Below are positions 1 to 6,930 of a DNA stretch of 11,216 nt, piece by piece (positions within the stretch are counted from its first letter, which is position 1; each line of letters begins with the position of its first letter). The notes under the pieces are model-generated. The model searched no databases. It was not told the origin of the DNA and was given only the letters and a program-made list of their open reading frames with translations. The DNA is from Actinomycetes bacterium (GTDB lineage: Bacteria > Actinomycetota > Actinomycetes > Propionibacteriales > Propionibacteriaceae). Both the position numbers and the translations under genes were made by a program. The stretch is taken from NCBI GenBank assembly GCA_023437345.1, contig JAEZGC010000058.1:1-11216 (forward strand), in the 5' to 3' direction.

Positions 1-1
1 C

Positions 2-109
2 GTCCACGGCACCGACGAGGTCGCGGCCGGCTTCGCCGGGCGGGTCGGCGCCCAGCTTGGTGCGCCCGCCATCGTCCCAAGGCTGGGCGAGACCGTCCGC
101 CTCGACTGA
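2..109 (+). CDS. 3' fragment of beta-CASP MBL-fold RNA hydrolase gene (second copy)
   Basis: This is an open frame entering from the left edge, with 35 sense codons and TGA. It begins VHGTDEVAAGF and ends GETVRLD, identical at protein level to the C-terminus of the complete copy on the opposite strand at 171-1559. One synonymous codon differs. Only the tail of the final domain is visible, so catalytic motifs cannot be checked. If genuine, it is a convergent paralogue whose body lies left of the window. If the inverted repeat is an assembly or amplification artefact, this gene does not exist. Product identity is certain by identity to the complete copy; reality of the locus is uncertain. Confidence 0.5.
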   Translation, partial: VHGTDEVAAGFAGRVGAQLGAPAIVPRLGETVRLD

Positions 110-115
110 GGCTGC

Positions 116-162
116 GGGACGCCGAAGGGGACGGACGCCAGGTCCGTCCCCGTCGGCGTCCC
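116..162. terminator. Bidirectional terminator-like hairpin
   Basis: GGGACGCCGA (116-125) and GGGGACGGAC (127-136) pair with GTCCGTCCCC (142-151) and TCGGCGTCCC (153-162) around the 5-nt loop at 137-141. This gives a 20-bp stem with one A/G mismatch. No U tract follows on either strand, which is common for GC-rich actinobacterial terminators. It lies 8 nt past the stop of the minus-strand gene and 6 nt past the stop of the plus-strand fragment, so it could end transcription from both sides. It is also the centre of the larger inverted repeat. Confidence 0.7.
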
Positions 163-170
163 CGGCGGCC

Positions 171-1559
171 TCAGTCGAGGCGGACGGTCTCGCCCAGCCT
201 TGGGACGATGGCGGGCGCACCAAGCTGGGCGCCGACCCGCCCGGCGAAGCCGGCTGCGACCTCGTCGGTGCCGTGGACGGCGAACACACGGCGCGGGCCC
301 GGGGTGAGCGCGTCCAGCCAGCCGAGCAGGTCCGAGCGGTCGGCGTGGACCGAGAACTCATCGTCCTGCAGCACCTCGGCCCGGACCGGCACGTAGCGGC
401 CGTGCATCTTCAGGTGACGTGCGCCCTCCACCAGGGCCCGGCCTCTGGTCCCCTCGCCCTGGTAGCCGACCAGCACCACAGAGTGGCGGTGGTCGGGCAG
501 CATGTGCTCGAGGTGGTGCAGCACCCGGCCGCCGGTGGCCATCCCCGACGAGGCGATGATGATGCAGGGGTGGGCCGGGTCGTTGAGCCGGATCGACTCC
601 TCGGTCGAGCGCACTTCGCGCAGTTGGGGCAGCTCGATGAAGTGCTCGGGGTCGAGGTCGGGACGCAGCTCGCTGCGGAACTGCGGGTCACGGTAGACGG
701 CCAGGGCGGCCAGCGCCATCGGGGAGTTGACGAAGATCGGCAGCTGCGGGATGCGGCCGTCGGACTGCATCTCCGACAGCGTCTTCAGCACCACCTCGGT
801 GCGGTCGACGGCGAACGCGGGCACCAGGACGGAGCCGCCGCGGCGGGTGGTGCGCCGAATCAGGTCGGCGAACGGCTCGTGGTCGGTGTCCGGCTCGGGG
901 TGCTCCCGGTCGCCGTAGGTCGACTCGACCAGCACGGTGTCGGCTCCGGGCGGGATCTCGCGGGCCCTCAGCACGGGGTGCTCGTGGCGTCCCAGATCGC
1001 CGGAGAAGAGCACCTGCGACGATCCGGTGGTGACGTGTATGCTCGCCGAGCCGAGGATGTGACCGGCCGGGGTGTAGCGCGCGAGGATCCCGTCGCCGAG
1101 GTCGAGCGGGTCGTGGTACCCGACCGCACGCAGCAGCGGCAGGGTGGCCTCCACGTCTGCAGTGGTGTAGAGCGGCAGGGGCGGACGGTGCCGCGAGTAG
1201 CCGCGCTCGGCGGCGTGCTCGGCGTCGCGCTCGTTGAGGAAGGCGGAGTCGCGCAGCACGATCTCGGCCAGCCGGATCGTCGCAGGGGTGGCCCACACCC
1301 GTCCTGCGAAGCCGTCGCGCACCAGCGCGGGAAGGTAGCCGACGTGGTCGAGGTGGGCGTGGGTGATCAGCACGTCGCTGATCGTGGCCGGGGGCACGGC
1401 GAACCGTGCCCAGTTCAGTTCCCGTAGCCGCTTCTCGCCCTGGAACAGGCCGGCGTCGATCAGGACGCGGCGTTCGCCGGCGTCCAGCAGGTACTTCGAG
1501 CCGGTCACGGTCCCGGCGCCGCCGAGGAAACGCAGGCGGGTCGTCATCGAGTTCGCCAT
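171..1559 (-). CDS. Beta-CASP metallo-beta-lactamase fold RNA hydrolase (COG1236/YSH1-like)
   Basis: A 462-residue protein of the MBL-fold/beta-CASP family, whose members are zinc-dependent RNA endo- or exonucleases in the cytoplasm. Visible motifs from the chosen start: N-terminal GGAGTVTGS; the zinc signature HAHLDH (67-72); AGHILGSAS with His167; FSGDLG with Asp188; the beta-CASP motif A VESTYGDR (Glu212); VPAFAVDR; SSGMATGGR (about 337-345); GYQGEGTRGR; and EFSVHAD with His405. The usual C-terminal HGE-type motif reads HGTDE here. Length is normal for the family. I chose ATG at 1559 because GGAG precedes it, although only 2 nt away. GTG at 1577 would add six residues without a clear ribosome site, and ATG at 1547 gives the shorter MTTRLRF start. 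It is divergent from the protease gene. Exact RNA substrate unknown. Confidence 0.93.
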   Translation of the reverse strand: MANSMTTRLRFLGGAGTVTGSKYLLDAGERRVLIDAGLFQGEKRLRELNWARFAVPPATISDVLITHAHLDHVGYLPALVRDGFAGRVWATPATIRLAEIVLRDSAFLNERDAEHAAERGYSRHRPPLPLYTTADVEATLPLLRAVGYHDPLDLGDGILARYTPAGHILGSASIHVTTGSSQVLFSGDLGRHEHPVLRAREIPPGADTVLVESTYGDREHPEPDTDHEPFADLIRRTTRRGGSVLVPAFAVDRTEVVLKTLSEMQSDGRIPQLPIFVNSPMALAALAVYRDPQFRSELRPDLDPEHFIELPQLREVRSTEESIRLNDPAHPCIIIASSGMATGGRVLHHLEHMLPDHRHSVVLVGYQGEGTRGRALVEGARHLKMHGRYVPVRAEVLQDDEFSVHADRSDLLGWLDALTPGPRRVFAVHGTDEVAAGFAGRVGAQLGAPAIVPRLGETVRLD

Positions 1560-1640
1560 GGCTCCACTGTGGCCCACCGGGGACCGGTGCGGGGCCTGCG
1601 GGTCTCAATCCGCCCGTGAGGATCGGGGTCAGGACTGGGG

Positions 1641-1678
1641 TTGACCCGTTGACCGGCCGGGGACCCGGCCCATAGCCT
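1641..1678 (+). promoter_or_regulatory. Candidate sigma70-type promoter for the subtilase gene
   Basis: TTGACC (1649-1654) and TAGCCT (1673-1678) are separated by 18 nt and resemble -35 and -10 boxes. They predict a transcript start near 1685 and a leader of about 70 nt. A second TTGACC lies 8 nt upstream (1641-1646), and the inverted form GGTCAA occurs at 1681-1686. GGGTCA (1626-1631) also pairs with TGACCC (1642-1647). Repeats of this type around a promoter could be an operator. A small hairpin (CCGCCC 1689-1694 with GGGCGG 1698-1703) lies in the leader. I saw no clear promoter for the divergent MBL gene in the rest of the 1560-1757 gap. Confidence 0.4.
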
Positions 1679-1757
1679 GCGGTCAATCCCGCCCCTCGGG
1701 CGGTTACCGAGCCCGGACCCCCCCGGATCGGCCCCTCCTGAAAGGTTGGGTAGCACC

Positions 1758-4700
1758 TTGTACCGCAGAATCCTGATAGCGACCGGCGTCCTTGCCCTGG
1801 CCGTCCCGACACACGCGTACGCCGCTCCCGGCGACGACCCGAGCGACAGGTTCGCCAAGGCGCCCTCGTCCGGCAAGATCGCAGCCGCGATTCGCCCGCA
1901 CAGCCTGGCCCGCGACGCCAGCGTCCAGGTCATGGTCGAGGTGGTCGGCGACCCGGTGGCGGTCGTGCAGGCCGAACGCGGCCGCAAGCTCACCGACAGT
2001 GAGCGGCGCGCGGTGCGGGACAAGCTGAAGAAGTCCCAGGACAAGGTGGCGCGCACCATCACCAGCCGCGGCGGCAAGGTGAAGGCCAAGATGTGGTCGG
2101 CCTACAACGGCATGCGGGTGCAGATCGCCCGGTCGCAGCTGAACGCTGTCGCCGACCTGCCCGAGGTGGCAGCGATCCACGCGATCCGGCTGCACACCCT
2201 CGACAACTCGGTGTCGGTGCCCTACCTCGGGGTGCCCCAGGTCTGGCAGGACACCGGCTACACAGGTGAGGGCATCAAGGTCGCCGTCATCGACACCGGT
2301 ATCGACTACACCCACGCCAACTTCGGCGGACCCGGCACGCCGGAGGCCTACCAGGCCGCTCGCGCCGCCGAGGCCTCGGCGGCCGACCCGGCGCTGTTCG
2401 GCCCGGCGGCGCCCAGGGTGAAGGGTGGCTGGGACTTCGTCGGCGACTCCTACAACGCCGACCCCGAGTCCGATACCTACCAGCCGGTCCCGCACCCCGA
2501 TCCCAACCCGCTGGACTGCGACGGCCACGGCAGCCATGTCGCCGGCACCACGGGCGGTAGCGGCGTGCTGTCCGACGGCACCACCTACCCCGGCCCCTAC
2601 GACGCCTCTGCCGCTTCGCAGGACTACCGGATCGGGCCCGGCGTCGCGCCCCGCGTCGACCTGTACGCGCTGCGGGTGTTCGGCTGCAACGGCAGCACTG
2701 ACGTGACCACCGAGGCCATCGACTGGGCGGTAGCCAACGACATGGACGTCATCAACATGTCGCTCGGCTCGCCGTTCGGACGCGCCGACGACCCGTCGTC
2801 GGTGGCCGCGACCAACGCGGTCGGCGCCGGCGTCGTGGTCATCACCTCGGCCGGCAACTCCGGCCCCAACCCCTACATCACCGGGGCTCCCGGCGTCGGC
2901 GACGGCGTGATAGCCGTGTCGGCAGTCGACTCCACGGCCACCTTCCCCGGCGCGCTGCTCAGCTTCAGCACCGGCACCTCGCTGGCAGCCATCAAGGCGA
3001 ACAACGAGGCCCTGCCGGGCGGGGCGCTCAACGTCGTGGTCCTGGCGGACGACCCCGCCACCGACGACGAGGATGAGTCGCTCGGCTGCTCGGCGGAGGC
3101 GTTCACCGCCAACGGTGTGGTCGCCGGCGGCAACCAGCTGGCGGTCGCGACCCGCGGGGTGTGCGCCAGGGTTGCCAAGGCGATCTTCGGCCAGCAGGCC
3201 GGCGCGGCCGCGGTGCTGCAGATCAACACCGACGCCAACTATCCGCCGTTCGAGGGCGACATCACCAACAACCCCGACACCGGGGAACCCTATGTGGTGA
3301 CGATCCCGTTCCTCGGCGTCCGATCCACCGACCGCGCCGCCGTAGTGGCCGCCGACGGCGGAACGGTCACGCTGACCGACCAGCCGCTGGCCAACCCGGC
3401 GTTCAAGGGCTACGGCTCGTTCAGCTCCGGCGGGCCGCGCACCGGAGACTCGGCGATCAGCCCCAACGTCGCGGCCCCGGGAGTCTCGATAGTCTCCACC
3501 GGCGTCGGCACGGGTAACGGGGCTGCGACCATCTCGGGCACCTCGATGGCCGCCCCGCACGTCGCCGGCGTCGCAGCGCTGGTCGTCGAGGCCCACCCGA
3601 AGTGGGACGCCGCCGAAGTCGCCGCGACGATCATCAACACCGCAGACCCGGAGAAGGTGGCCGATCAGCGCCTGGTGCGTGGCGGCGTCGGGCTGGTCGA
3701 CACCGCGCAGGCGGTGGCCGCCAAGGTGGTGGTGACCGGTGACCCGTACCTGACCAGCAACGGCTGGTACCGGGAGGCGTCGCTGTCCTTCGGCTTCGCC
3801 GAGCCGAGCCGGACCTTCCGGGCCAGCAAGCACCTGGTGATCAAGAACAAGGGCAAGTCGACGGTGACCTACAAGCTGTCGTCGGAGGCTGACTCCCAGT
3901 CGCGTCCGGGCCGGATCAGCATCAGCCCGTCTGTGGTGCGGGTGAAGCCGGGCAAGTCGGCCCGGGTGCGGGTCACGCTGACCGCGCAGGCGAGCCAGCT
4001 CGGCTCGTCGCTGGCCGCCGACCAGTTCGCCTTCCACCAGGTCTCCGGCAACGTGGTGCTGACCGGCAAGGACGGAGTGCTGCGGGTGCCGTACCTGCTG
4101 GTGCCCCGGGCCCAGGCCAAGGTCGCTGCGCTGCGCGGCTGGTTCCCGCTCACCACCAAGGTGATGCCGACGGCCACCCCGTCGGCCACCCCGACCCCGA
4201 CGGAGCCGACTCCAACCCCGGCCCTCACCGGGGCCGCGGCGCCGGCCGGGCAGCCGGCCGCGCCCGACCACAACGGACGCGGCGGGAAGAAGGATCCGCG
4301 CAAGCCGACCCCGACTCCGCCCAAGCCGACGCCACCGAAGCCGACCCCGGTGGTCGTCCCGGCGACCTCGGCGACCGTGGAGCTGGTCAACCGCGGGGCC
4401 ATCGATACCGGCGCCGACTTCTACACCTGGGGTCTGAAGGACCGCAGGGATGTGTCTCGGCACACCCCCGGCGGTGGTTTCGACCTGAACGCCGCAGGCG
4501 TCCAGTCGTTCCCGGTGAGCGCGACCGACGCATTGCTGGTGTTCGCCGTGAACGCCCACGACCGGTGGTCGAACGCGGTGCTCAACGAGTTCGACGTCGA
4601 GGTAGACACCGACCGGGACGGCACCCCGGACTGGCTGGTGTTCAGCTTCGACTCCGGTGCGATCCGCAGCGGCAGCTTCAACGGGCTCACGGAGGTGTTC

Positions 4701-5105
4701 CTGCAGGAGTTCGACGAGGACGGCGCGCTGCTGCCCGGTGTGTACGCCAGCGGCTTCCTGGCTACCGCGCCGACCGACAGCAGCACGATCCTGCTGCCGG
4801 TGTTCGCCGGCGACCTGGGGGTGACCACCACCTCGGGCGGCTTCGGCTACACGGTGAAGAGCTACTCGCTGGAGGGCCCAGGCGCCGACGAGTTCAGCGG
4901 CTCGGCCAGCTACGACCCGTGGGCCAAGGCCATCGAGGACGGCCAGTTCGCCGAACTCCCGGCGACGTGGAAGAAGAAGCCGGTGACGGTCGCTGCGGCC
5001 ATCGACCCCGCGCTGTGGGCTGAACAGCAGCCGCTGGGGCTGATGGCGGTGGTGCTCGACAACAAGTCGGGTGCCAGCGAAGCGGTCCTGATCGCCGGCA
5101 AGTAA
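1758..5105 (+). CDS. Secreted subtilisin-like serine protease (S8) with PA insert and C-terminal extensions
   Basis: An 1115-residue exported protease. Residues 2-22 form a signal peptide (YRR, hydrophobic core ILIATGVLALAV, cleavage near THAYA/A). An I9-like inhibitory prodomain covers about 45-145. The S8 catalytic domain shows Asp179 in VIDTGID, His257 in DGHGSHVAG, oxyanion Asn367 in SAGNSGP and Ser596 in GTSMAAPHVAG. A PA-type insert (about 416-541) lies between His and Ser. An Fn3-like beta domain (about 675-790) and a Pro/Thr/Lys-rich linker (803-868) follow. The C-terminal domain of about 245 residues is one I do not recognise; its DTDRDGTPDW looks like a calcium loop. TTG at 1758 fits GAAAGG (1740-1745) 12 nt upstream and puts the signal peptide at the N-terminus. 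TTG at 1746 would abut the ribosome site and add four residues. No sortase motif or terminal membrane anchor is seen, so it is probably released. Substrates unknown. Confidence 0.95.
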   Translation: MYRRILIATGVLALAVPTHAYAAPGDDPSDRFAKAPSSGKIAAAIRPHSLARDASVQVMVEVVGDPVAVVQAERGRKLTDSERRAVRDKLKKSQDKVARTITSRGGKVKAKMWSAYNGMRVQIARSQLNAVADLPEVAAIHAIRLHTLDNSVSVPYLGVPQVWQDTGYTGEGIKVAVIDTGIDYTHANFGGPGTPEAYQAARAAEASAADPALFGPAAPRVKGGWDFVGDSYNADPESDTYQPVPHPDPNPLDCDGHGSHVAGTTGGSGVLSDGTTYPGPYDASAASQDYRIGPGVAPRVDLYALRVFGCNGSTDVTTEAIDWAVANDMDVINMSLGSPFGRADDPSSVAATNAVGAGVVVITSAGNSGPNPYITGAPGVGDGVIAVSAVDSTATFPGALLSFSTGTSLAAIKANNEALPGGALNVVVLADDPATDDEDESLGCSAEAFTANGVVAGGNQLAVATRGVCARVAKAIFGQQAGAAAVLQINTDANYPPFEGDITNNPDTGEPYVVTIPFLGVRSTDRAAVVAADGGTVTLTDQPLANPAFKGYGSFSSGGPRTGDSAISPNVAAPGVSIVSTGVGTGNGAATISGTSMAAPHVAGVAALVVEAHPKWDAAEVAATIINTADPEKVADQRLVRGGVGLVDTAQAVAAKVVVTGDPYLTSNGWYREASLSFGFAEPSRTFRASKHLVIKNKGKSTVTYKLSSEADSQSRPGRISISPSVVRVKPGKSARVRVTLTAQASQLGSSLAADQFAFHQVSGNVVLTGKDGVLRVPYLLVPRAQAKVAALRGWFPLTTKVMPTATPSATPTPTEPTPTPALTGAAAPAGQPAAPDHNGRGGKKDPRKPTPTPPKPTPPKPTPVVVPATSATVELVNRGAIDTGADFYTWGLKDRRDVSRHTPGGGFDLNAAGVQSFPVSATDALLVFAVNAHDRWSNAVLNEFDVEVDTDRDGTPDWLVFSFDSGAIRSGSFNGLTEVFLQEFDEDGALLPGVYASGFLATAPTDSSTILLPVFAGDLGVTTTSGGFGYTVKSYSLEGPGADEFSGSASYDPWAKAIEDGQFAELPATWKKKPVTVAAAIDPALWAEQQPLGLMAVVLDNKSGASEAVLIAGK

Positions 5106-5114
5106 CCGCCCGAA

Positions 5115-5151
5115 ACCGGTGCCCCCTCGCCACGGTGAGGGGGGCACCGGT
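5115..5151. terminator. Bidirectional terminator between convergent genes
   Basis: ACCGGTGCCCCCTC (5115-5128) pairs with GAGGGGGGCACCGGT (5137-5151) with one bulged G, around an 8-nt loop. The stem starts 9 nt after the protease stop and ends 4 nt before the stop of the opposing lipoprotein gene, so it can serve both. There is no U tract. Confidence 0.8.
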
Positions 5152-5155
5152 GCGT

Positions 5156-5608
5156 TCAGCGCTGGCAGAGCTTGAGGTCGCCCCCGCCGATCCGGTAGTC
5201 GAACTGCCGTCCGTCCGCCTCGACGACCACCCGCAGCCCATCGACAAGGGCCTGGGTGTACATCACGCCGGGGGAGGGGCACCCCAGCGAGGAGTCGGGC
5301 CAGGTGACCGCCTCACTCGACACGAGCGTGGGGGTCCCCTCCACCTCCCGCTTCGCCAGGTCGTCGAGGATCGCCTGCCAGTGCTGTGGCGGGACCGCTG
5401 CCGGGGTGCCGGACGGCAGCGGCGGCATGGTCTGCAGCGGTGGCCGTCCAGACGGCCACCCGGTCGGGGTGCCGGCCGGCGGCGCGGGGGTCGGGTTCTG
5501 GGGGGAGGGTGTCATCGGTACTCCTGGGCTTCCACAGCCGGTCAACGAAAGGACGCCGGCCAGGAGCAGGCCGGGCAACGCCGTCCCGGTGCGTCGTCGA
5601 GTGGTCAT
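5156..5608 (-). CDS. Small putative lipoprotein with C-terminal conserved domain
   Basis: A 150-residue protein with a type II signal peptide: MTTRRR, a hydrophobic stretch LPGLLLAGVLSL, and lipobox LTGC with lipidation at Cys25. A Pro/Thr/Gly-rich tether (26-75) follows, then a compact domain (about 76-150) with QHWQAILDDLAKR, VTWPDSSLGCPSPG, YTQALVDGLRVVVEADGR and FDYR. Cys110 and Cys148 may form a disulfide. I have seen the pattern WPD-SLGCP-PG with a nearby YTQ in other hypothetical bacterial proteins; I know no function for it. ATG at 5608 is chosen because AGGA lies about 5 nt upstream and it places the signal peptide at the start. ATG at 5626 lacks a ribosome site. It is anchored outside the cytoplasmic membrane, convergent with the protease and divergent from the M23 gene. 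No link to either is shown beyond position. Confidence 0.85.
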   Translation of the reverse strand: MTTRRRTGTALPGLLLAGVLSLTGCGSPGVPMTPSPQNPTPAPPAGTPTGWPSGRPPLQTMPPLPSGTPAAVPPQHWQAILDDLAKREVEGTPTLVSSEAVTWPDSSLGCPSPGVMYTQALVDGLRVVVEADGRQFDYRIGGGDLKLCQR

Positions 5609-5729
5609 CGCGCTTCCTGCCCGCATGGCACCAGCGTATGCAGGACGCAGCGGGACGCCCGGACGGCGCGCAATTCTGCGCCTTGACCGGCCCTCGCCCC
5701 GGGCGTGGACTGGGTGACGGCACCGGCCG

Positions 5730-5758
5730 CTCGTCGGCACCCCACCGGTGCCGACGAG
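5730..5758 (+). promoter_or_regulatory. Perfect 12-bp hairpin overlapping the M23 ribosome binding site
   Basis: CTCGTCGGCACC (5730-5741) and GGTGCCGACGAG (5747-5758) pair perfectly around the loop CCACC. The right arm ends 8 nt before the ATG at 5767 and includes GAG of the likely Shine-Dalgarno GAGG (5756-5759). In RNA the stem would hide the ribosome site, so translation of the M23 gene could be controlled by opening this hairpin. No terminator is needed here, since the two flanking genes diverge. A weak TTGACC (5683-5688) upstream could belong to its promoter, but I see no good -10 box. The rest of 5609-5729 shows nothing I can call. Confidence 0.6.
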
Positions 5759-5766
5759 GTGGTGGC

Positions 5767-6738
5767 ATGATCGCGCTTACCCTGGTTTTCGCCGCAGTGG
5801 CGGTGGCCTGCCTGATCATCGCGATCCGCGGGCTGAGCGGATCCTGGCCGATGCAGGTGGCATCATTCCTTGCTCTGGCCGGCTGGATGGTCGCGCTGGT
5901 CTGGGCGCTGGTGGTCGGAGTCCAGCTGCTCAACGGACCACCCGACGACGTGGCTGACGGCTTCGACGCCCTGGCTGCCTACCTGCTGGTGTGGTCCTTC
6001 GTCTCCGGACTCGGGCTCGCCTTCCTCGCACTGGTGAAGTGCGGCCCGCCGGTGGTGCCCCGGCTGTTCCACGCGCTGGGGCTGGGTGGGCTGGTCGCGG
6101 CCGTCGTCGCGCTCGCGCTGCCGACTGGCGCCGAGGACCCGACCTGGGCAGTGGTGCTGGCGGTGGTCCTGCCGGTGCTGTGGGGGTTGGCCTGGCTGAT
6201 CCCCTACCTGCTGCTGCGGGGCAGCGTCGACCCGGCCCGGTACGCGGCGGCACCGGCAGGGTTCCGGCTGCCGTTCCCCGGCGGCCGGCGGACCTGGGTG
6301 ATCCAGGGCAACAGCACCTCCTTCAACCACACCCAGGGCAACTTCACCCAGGACTTCGCGTGGGACTTCCGGCGTGGCTGCGGCACCCCGGTGCTGGCGG
6401 CGGAGGCCGGGCGGGTGACGTCGGTGATCGACAACCATGACGGGATCGGCGGGCCCAACAACGAGATAGAGGTCGAGCACGCCGACGGCTCGGTGGCGTC
6501 CTACCTGCACATCAAGCGGGGCAGCGCCCGGGTAGCGGTCGGTGCCGCGGTCAGCCAGGGCGACCAGCTGGCCGAGGTGGGCAGCGTCGGGCACAGCCTG
6601 ACCGGACACATCCACTTCCACGTCCGCGCCGGCGGGGTCACGGTGCCGGTGAAGTTCGCCGACGTCACCCGGCACGACGGGATCCCCCGCGGGTTCCGGT
6701 TCTACACCTCGGGCAACGCCAGGCCGCCGGGCAGCTGA
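5767..6738 (+). CDS. Polytopic membrane protein with C-terminal M23 peptidase domain
   Basis: A 323-residue protein. Five hydrophobic segments cover about 1-22, 29-55, 67-92, 98-119 and 126-150. They are followed by an M23 (LytM/lysostaphin-like) domain at about 165-310, which would lie outside the membrane if the N-terminus is inside. Metal-site residues are visible: His188 in FNHTQG and Asp200 in FAWDF as the first ligand pair, and HIH at 281-283 in TGHIHFHV as the second motif. His248 in SYLHIK is the likely catalytic histidine. The fold markers GTPVLAAEAGRVTSV and GAAVSQGDQLAEVGSVG are intact, so it should be active. M23 enzymes cleave peptide cross-links in peptidoglycan; the exact bond here is unknown. 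ATG at 5767 has GAGG 7 nt upstream, inside a hairpin. Reading further upstream in frame is shadow sequence. It converges on the tail-like operon. Confidence 0.9.
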   Translation: MIALTLVFAAVAVACLIIAIRGLSGSWPMQVASFLALAGWMVALVWALVVGVQLLNGPPDDVADGFDALAAYLLVWSFVSGLGLAFLALVKCGPPVVPRLFHALGLGGLVAAVVALALPTGAEDPTWAVVLAVVLPVLWGLAWLIPYLLLRGSVDPARYAAAPAGFRLPFPGGRRTWVIQGNSTSFNHTQGNFTQDFAWDFRRGCGTPVLAAEAGRVTSVIDNHDGIGGPNNEIEVEHADGSVASYLHIKRGSARVAVGAAVSQGDQLAEVGSVGHSLTGHIHFHVRAGGVTVPVKFADVTRHDGIPRGFRFYTSGNARPPGS

Positions 6739-6788
6739 GCGGGGATGACCGGCCAGCAAGGCACGGGTCGCGGGGGCTGGCTAGCTAC

Positions 6789-6842
6789 CTCGCCGCGCTG
6801 AACGGGGTGGGCATCCTCGCCGCGCTGCACGGGGTGCCGCGC
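6789..6842 (+). repeat. Tandem 27-bp direct repeat downstream of the M23 gene
   Basis: Two adjacent 27-nt units (6789-6815 and 6816-6842) share CTCGCCGCGCTG, then AACGGGGTG or CACGGGGTG, and diverge in the last six bases. Read in frame they give LAALNGVGI and LAALHGVPR. They lie in the gap between the convergent M23 and membrane-protein genes, inside the remnant described in the next entry. Confidence 0.75.
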
Positions 6843-6875
6843 AGCTTCGGCAGCTACACCTCCGGCAACCGCTGA
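6789..6875 (+). pseudogene. Remnant resembling the C-terminus of the M23 peptidase
   Basis: In one frame, 6828-6875 reads HGVPRSFGSYTSGNR followed by TGA. The end of the intact M23 protein just upstream reads HDGIPRGFRFYTSGNAR, so most positions match, including the YTSGN block, and the DNA is alike. Upstream of it the frame runs through the 27-bp repeat without any M23 zinc motif and without a start and ribosome site that I would accept. I read it as the tail of a lost second copy or a partial duplication. Chance similarity is unlikely but the match is short. The rest of 6739-6930 holds only this and a hairpin. Confidence 0.5.
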
Positions 6876-6884
6876 CCGGGCACG

Positions 6885-6904
6885 TGCCGCCGAACTCGGC
6901 GGCA
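6885..6904. terminator. Short bidirectional hairpin
   Basis: TGCCGCCGA (6885-6893) pairs perfectly with TCGGCGGCA (6896-6904), in practice an 8-bp stem with a 4-nt loop. It lies between the convergent M23 gene and the minus-strand operon, 27 nt beyond the operon's last stop, and can end transcription from both directions. No U tract. Confidence 0.6.
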
Positions 6905-6930
6905 AGCGTCCACCCAGCGCGGTGGGGCGG

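Larger units (their letters stand above)
1..279. repeat. Long imperfect inverted repeat centred near 139
   Basis: The reverse complement of 142-279 matches 1-136 almost base for base. The arms contain the last 35 codons and stop of the same beta-CASP gene in opposite orientations, then the short 3' flank, and meet at a 5-nt loop. I count few differences: a synonymous third-position change (G at 25 against A on the minus strand at 255, both Ala), one T/C change and a 2-nt length difference just after the stops, and an A/G mismatch in the hairpin (126 with 152). It may be a real tail-to-tail gene duplication kept alike by gene conversion, or a fold-back chimera made in amplification or assembly. 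The differences lean slightly towards real sequence but do not settle it. Confidence 0.9.

Noticed and set aside
57..1427. Open frame of 456 codons on the plus strand opposite the MBL gene
   Set aside because: The minus strand encodes the full set of beta-CASP motifs in order; the plus frame has no recognisable motif and runs across the terminator hairpin.
1704..5282. Open frame of 1192 codons on the minus strand opposite the subtilase gene
   Set aside because: It is an antisense shadow kept open by high GC. Its translation is low-complexity Arg/Gly/Val/His, whereas the plus strand has signal peptide, catalytic triad and domain structure.
6745..6801. Short ATG frame (MTGQQGTGRGG...) after the M23 gene
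   Set aside because: Eighteen codons, no ribosome site, no conservation that I can see; it overlaps the M23 remnant in another frame.
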